In this document: positions 6,019 through 8,210 of the stretch, piece after piece
Layout: every line of letters starts with the position of its first letter
Numbering within the stretch: the stretch's first letter is position 1
Origin: Pseudomonas sp.
GTDB lineage: Bacteria; Pseudomonadota; Gammaproteobacteria; Pseudomonadales; Pseudomonadaceae
Direction of reading: 5' to 3'
NCBI GenBank assembly: GCA_003525045.1
Contig: DQGF01000472.1
Coordinates: 1-8,210, forward strand
Length of the DNA: 8,210 nt
The notes under the pieces: generated by a model
What the model was told of the DNA's origin: nothing
The model's database searches: none
The model's input: the letters and a program-made list of their open reading frames with translations, nothing else
Position numbers and translations under genes: made by a program

Positions 6019-6300
6019 TTACTTGCAAATCACCACTACGCTGCGGTTCTTGTAATTGCCGACATCCACGCCCAGAGTCTTGTCGCTTTCCCGGGTCGAC
6101 GGTGTTCCGTCCGTCCCGACGATGCGGTAGCCGGTGCCCGCGCAAGAAGCATCAGCCTTTTCGTAGCAGGTAGCCCAGGAATTGGCTTCCCCGGAACAGT
6201 CGATGGTCAGGCCTTGTTCTCCGTTGTTCAGGTAAGTCGTTTCCGACGTGGCGCAACCGGTAAGGGCCAGGAGCGCAAGCATTGGCAAAAATCTATTCAT
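6019..6300 (-). CDS. Putative lipoprotein, 93 residues
   Basis: A clear lipoprotein signal peptide is present: MNRFLPMLALLALTGC with lipobox LTGC and predicted lipidated C16; alanine at +2 suggests the outer membrane. The mature part of 78 residues has four further cysteines (C35, C45, C53, C92), consistent with two disulfides in the periplasm. It includes the pattern DCSGEANSWATCYEKADASCAGTGYRI (34-60), which I associate only with small pseudomonad lipoproteins of unknown function. The ATG at 6300 begins the signal peptide but has no good ribosome binding site. A TATAAC box on the minus strand (6365-6360) could be a -10, without a recognisable -35. The gene is convergent with the 76-residue gene. 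Confidence 0.8.
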   Translation of the reverse strand: MNRFLPMLALLALTGCATSETTYLNNGEQGLTIDCSGEANSWATCYEKADASCAGTGYRIVGTDGTPSTRESDKTLGVDVGNYKNRSVVVICK

Positions 6301-6395
6301 GTGTTGGGGTCGTCGTCAGAATGATGGGGCTAAGCCTGTGACAGCGCTGGTTGCAAAAGGTTATAGCGATTGGCCACTTCGATGCAGGCAATCAG

Positions 6396-6421
6396 AAAAA
6401 AGCCCTGCGAAAAGCAGGGCT
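6396..6421 (-). terminator. Rho-independent terminator of the 62-residue gene
   Basis: On the minus strand AGCCCTGC-TTTTC-GCAGGGCT forms a perfect 8-bp stem, followed directly by TTTTTT. It starts 19 bases past the stop codon of the 62-residue gene and separates it from the downstream lipoprotein gene, which is therefore probably transcribed independently. Confidence 0.88.
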
Positions 6422-6439
6422 ATGGTGCGACAGGGCTGA

Positions 6440-6628
6440 TCAGCTCTTGTCCTTGCCGCGGCGCTTCGGGGCGGCTGGCTGATCTTGCAACACCGATGCC
6501 ACTTCGATCGCCAACGCTTCGCTGGGAAACGGTCCGGCGATATTCTCGCCGCCGACGCTGTCTACCCACCACTGGCCGTCTTTCGCCTGGTTGATCAGGT
6601 ACCCGTTGACGCTTTTTGCTTCCGACAT
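6440..6628 (-). CDS. Small uncharacterised protein, 62 residues
   Basis: The protein begins MSEAKSVNGYLINQAKDGQWWVDSVGG, has a compact middle (GPFPSEALAIEVASVLQ, 33-49) and ends in a basic tail (APKRRGKDKS). It has no signal peptide or membrane segment. I do not know its function. The basic tail might allow nucleic-acid binding, but that is speculation. The ATG at 6628 has GAGG seven bases upstream, and a strong terminator follows the gene, so it looks like a single-gene transcript. Confidence 0.75.
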   Translation of the reverse strand: MSEAKSVNGYLINQAKDGQWWVDSVGGENIAGPFPSEALAIEVASVLQDQPAAPKRRGKDKS

Positions 6629-6735
6629 CTATCTGCCTCGTTGGCTGGTTCAATCGCGCAATGATAGCGCCAAAAGCACCCCACGGGTGCCGATGGGCGT
6701 ATGGTGGTGCGATTGCCTGTGCGATTGATGGCCGT

Positions 6736-6785
6736 GCAGATCTGCCAGTCTCTGCTATTTATAGAGGGCAGCGGAAGATCTGCAG
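6736..6785. repeat. Small repeats upstream of galU
   Basis: GCAGATCTGC (6736-6745) is a perfect 10-base palindrome, and AGATCTGC recurs at 6776-6783, 38 bases after the first copy. Between them CTGC and GCAG flank a TATTTATAGAG stretch. It could be an operator or a remnant of a promoter region. No regulator match is claimed. Confidence 0.35.
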
Positions 6786-6804
6786 AACATTCGGAACTAT
6801 CCGC

Positions 6805-6817
6805 GAGAATAATTCTC
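6805..6817. promoter_or_regulatory. Fur-box-like palindrome upstream of galU
   Basis: GAGAAT-A-ATTCTC is a perfect 6-1-6 palindrome. It has the same core as many iron-regulated Pseudomonas promoters, where the Fur repressor binds sequences like AATGAGAATAATTCTCATT. The flanks here (GC before, TAT after) are less consistent. It lies 100 bases upstream of the galU start and about 67 bases upstream of the putative galU -10. A role in iron control of galU, or of an unseen small RNA, is inference. Confidence 0.4.
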
Positions 6818-6848
6818 TATGATGGCATCGTTTAGCCAGTGCGGGGCA

Positions 6849-6877
6849 TTGTAAGGTGCCCGTCGCCTGATTAGACT
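6849..6877 (+). promoter_or_regulatory. galU: Possible sigma70-like promoter for galU
   Basis: A TTGTAA hexamer (6849-6854) is spaced by 17 bases from TAGACT (6872-6877), each matching consensus at four of six positions. Transcription would begin about 33 bases before the ATG. The -35 lies in the loop of a small inverted repeat, GGGCA-N8-TGCCC (6844-6861), that could be an operator. This is the best placed candidate but not strong. Confidence 0.35.
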
Positions 6878-6916
6878 GCGCCGAAACTCGAACACACAGC
6901 CCTTTCAAGGACTTAT

Positions 6917-7756
6917 ATGATCAAGAAATGCTTGTTCCCAGCAGCCGGTTACGGCACTCGCTTCCTCCCAGCGACCAAAGCCATGCCCAAGGAAATGCTG
7001 CCGGTGGTAAACAAGCCACTGATCCAGTACGGCGTCGAAGAAGCACTGGACGCCGGGTTGACCGAAATCTCCATCGTCACCGGCCGCGGTAAACGCGCCC
7101 TGGAAGACCACTTCGACATCAGCTACGAGCTGGAAAACCAGATCAAGGGCACCGACAAGGAAAAATACCTGGTCGGCATCCGCAAGCTGCTCGACAACTG
7201 CTCGTTCTCCTACACTCGCCAAACCGAAATGAAAGGCCTGGGCCACGCGATCCTGACCGGCCGTCCGCTGATCGGCGACGAACCGTTCGCGGTGGTCCTG
7301 GCGGATGACTTGTGCGTCAACCTCGAAGGCGACGGCGTCCTGACCCAGATGGTCAAGCTGTACGAGCAGTATCGCTGCACCATCGTTGCGATCCAGGAAG
7401 TGGATCCGCAGGAAACCAACAAGTACGGCGTGATCTCCGGCGAGCTGATCGCTGATGATTTGTACCGCGTTCGCAACATGGTCGAAAAACCAGCCCCGGA
7501 AGACGCACCGTCGAACCTGGCGATCATCGGTCGTTACATCCTGACGCCGGATATTTTCGAGCTGATCAAACAAACTGACCCAGGCAAAGGCGGCGAGATC
7601 CAAATCACCGACGCCCTGATGAAGCAGGCGAAAAACGGTTGCGTGATTGCCTACAAGTTCAAGGGCAAGCGTTTTGACTGCGGTGGCGCTGAAGGCTACA
7701 TCGAGGCCACTAACTTCTGCTTCGAGAACTTCTACAAGACTGGCAAGGCCTACTGA
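6917..7756 (+). CDS. galU: UTP-glucose-1-phosphate uridylyltransferase
   Basis: The enzyme converts UTP and glucose-1-phosphate to UDP-glucose and pyrophosphate. In pseudomonads UDP-glucose feeds lipopolysaccharide core, exopolysaccharide and UDP-glucuronate synthesis. The 279-residue length is normal for Pseudomonas GalU. Diagnostic segments are the nucleotidyl-transferase signature AAGYGTRFLPATKAMPKEM (9-27), VVLADDL with metal-binding aspartate (126-132), MVEKP (188-192), GGEIQITDAL (225-234) and RFDCGGAEGYIEATN (252-266). The start is supported by AAGGA five bases before the ATG. It is a single-gene plus-strand unit with its own upstream region and a strong terminator. No frameshift or missing key residue is seen. 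Confidence 0.96.
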   Translation: MIKKCLFPAAGYGTRFLPATKAMPKEMLPVVNKPLIQYGVEEALDAGLTEISIVTGRGKRALEDHFDISYELENQIKGTDKEKYLVGIRKLLDNCSFSYTRQTEMKGLGHAILTGRPLIGDEPFAVVLADDLCVNLEGDGVLTQMVKLYEQYRCTIVAIQEVDPQETNKYGVISGELIADDLYRVRNMVEKPAPEDAPSNLAIIGRYILTPDIFELIKQTDPGKGGEIQITDALMKQAKNGCVIAYKFKGKRFDCGGAEGYIEATNFCFENFYKTGKAY

Positions 7757-7825
7757 TAGCGCCTGGCTTGCTTGTGCTGAAGAGCCACCTTTGCAGATAG
7801 TGTAAAAACCTCTGCACGGCGATTC

Positions 7826-7864
7826 AAGAAAATGCTCCGTATCGAAAGATACGGAGCATTTTTC
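7826..7864. terminator. Strong bidirectional terminator downstream of galU
   Basis: AATGCTCCGTATC (7831-7843) and GATACGGAGCATT (7848-7860) form a perfect 13-bp stem closed by a GAAA tetraloop. TTTTT follows on the plus strand, and the A-rich sequence before the stem gives a T-tract on the minus strand. It should end galU transcription and could also end a minus-strand gene entering from the right. Confidence 0.92.
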
Positions 7865-7888
7865 GTTATGGCCTTTATCTAAAGACGG

Positions 7889-8210
7889 TCAAGCAGCCAG
7901 GCCAGCCTGTTTCCGGTCTCGTTCGACATGTTGATCTCCAAGGAGCATCTCGTTCGTGTGATTGATCAACCGGCCACACAACAGACTTCTACTGTCCGAA
8001 AAAGACTCTGTTGTAGGAAATGGATTGTTTATTTCAGCGAAATTTCCTATTCCTCCTGATGACCCTGCAATTGGGGCCGCGCCGCTGTTAGCGTCCGCCG
8101 TATCATTTACGCCGCCCCGATATTTGCTCGGCTTATGCGCTTGCCGAGGAAAGAGGGGCCAAGCAACCCAAAGCCCCAACGACGTCGTGTATGCCGATGG
8201 CAGTACGGCG
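7889..8210 (-). CDS. Possible partial gene running in from the right edge (uncertain)
   Basis: A minus-strand frame is open from the window edge to a stop at 7889, about 106 residues, ending 29 bases from the bidirectional terminator. That position is where the 3' end of a gene convergent with galU would be expected. The predicted tail includes NDTADANSGAAPIAGSSGGIGNF and NNPFPTTESFSDSRSLLCGRL. It matches no family I recognise, and the most internal ATG (8179) has no ribosome binding site. A plus-strand frame (7965 to the edge, TTG start) overlaps it fully and is also open, so the coding strand is not settled. Codons are more A+T-rich than in galU. It may be the C-terminal end of a variable accessory protein, or non-coding remnant DNA. 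Confidence 0.25.
   Translation of the reverse strand, partial: AVLPSAYTTSLGLWVAWPLFPRQAHKPSKYRGGVNDTADANSGAAPIAGSSGGIGNFAEINNPFPTTESFSDSRSLLCGRLINHTNEMLLGDQHVERDRKQAGLAA

Noticed and set aside
7872..7932. Short minus-strand frame beginning MSNETGNRLAWLLDRL with a GGAG before its ATG
   Set aside because: It has only 16 codons, and the good spacing may be chance. No support that it is translated.

Overview
The window is chromosomal DNA from a Pseudomonas, most likely of the P. fluorescens group. The signs are moderately high GC, GGAG-type ribosome binding sites, typical pseudomonad versions of Ada, AlkB and GalU, and three kinds of short palindromic intergenic repeat. One of those repeats, with core GGAGCGAGCTTGCTC, is characteristic of this group. 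No tRNA, rRNA, CRISPR array, transposase or prophage gene is visible.

Left part (1-2460). A REP-type palindrome lies downstream of a minus-strand class I nitronate monooxygenase (87-1151). That gene is divergent from a plus-strand YhdH/AcuI-type quinone oxidoreductase, a probable acrylyl-CoA reductase (1436-2419). A second kind of repeat fills the 37-base gap between this gene and the convergent ada gene.

Alkylation-repair block (2457-4274, minus strand). alkB is followed 87 bases later by ada, so an AlkB dioxygenase and the bifunctional Ada methyltransferase/regulator are probably co-transcribed. The Ada N-terminal domain keeps its methyl-acceptor cysteine (C41) but has lost the other three zinc cysteines. 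This is the most notable gene-level observation. A 23-base direct repeat (two mismatches) sits just after the stop of alkB and again just after the stop of the next upstream minus-strand gene.

Small-gene block (4499-6628). A two-gene minus-strand unit encodes a DUF1883 protein and a 58-residue protein. It is divergent from a plus-strand 118-residue lipoprotein, which is preceded by a leader hairpin. Next come a REP doublet (REPIN), a 76-residue plus-strand protein, a convergent 93-residue lipoprotein, and a 62-residue protein with its own clear terminator. Apart from DUF1883 I recognise none of these by function.

Right part (6629-8210). galU (UTP-glucose-1-phosphate uridylyltransferase) is preceded by a 288-base region holding a Fur-box-like palindrome, small repeats and a weak sigma70-like promoter. 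A perfect 13-bp GAAA-loop terminator with T-tracts on both strands follows it. Beyond the terminator the DNA has more A+T-rich codons and is open on both strands to the window edge, so the gene there cannot be assigned with confidence. I see no complete novel multi-gene system.
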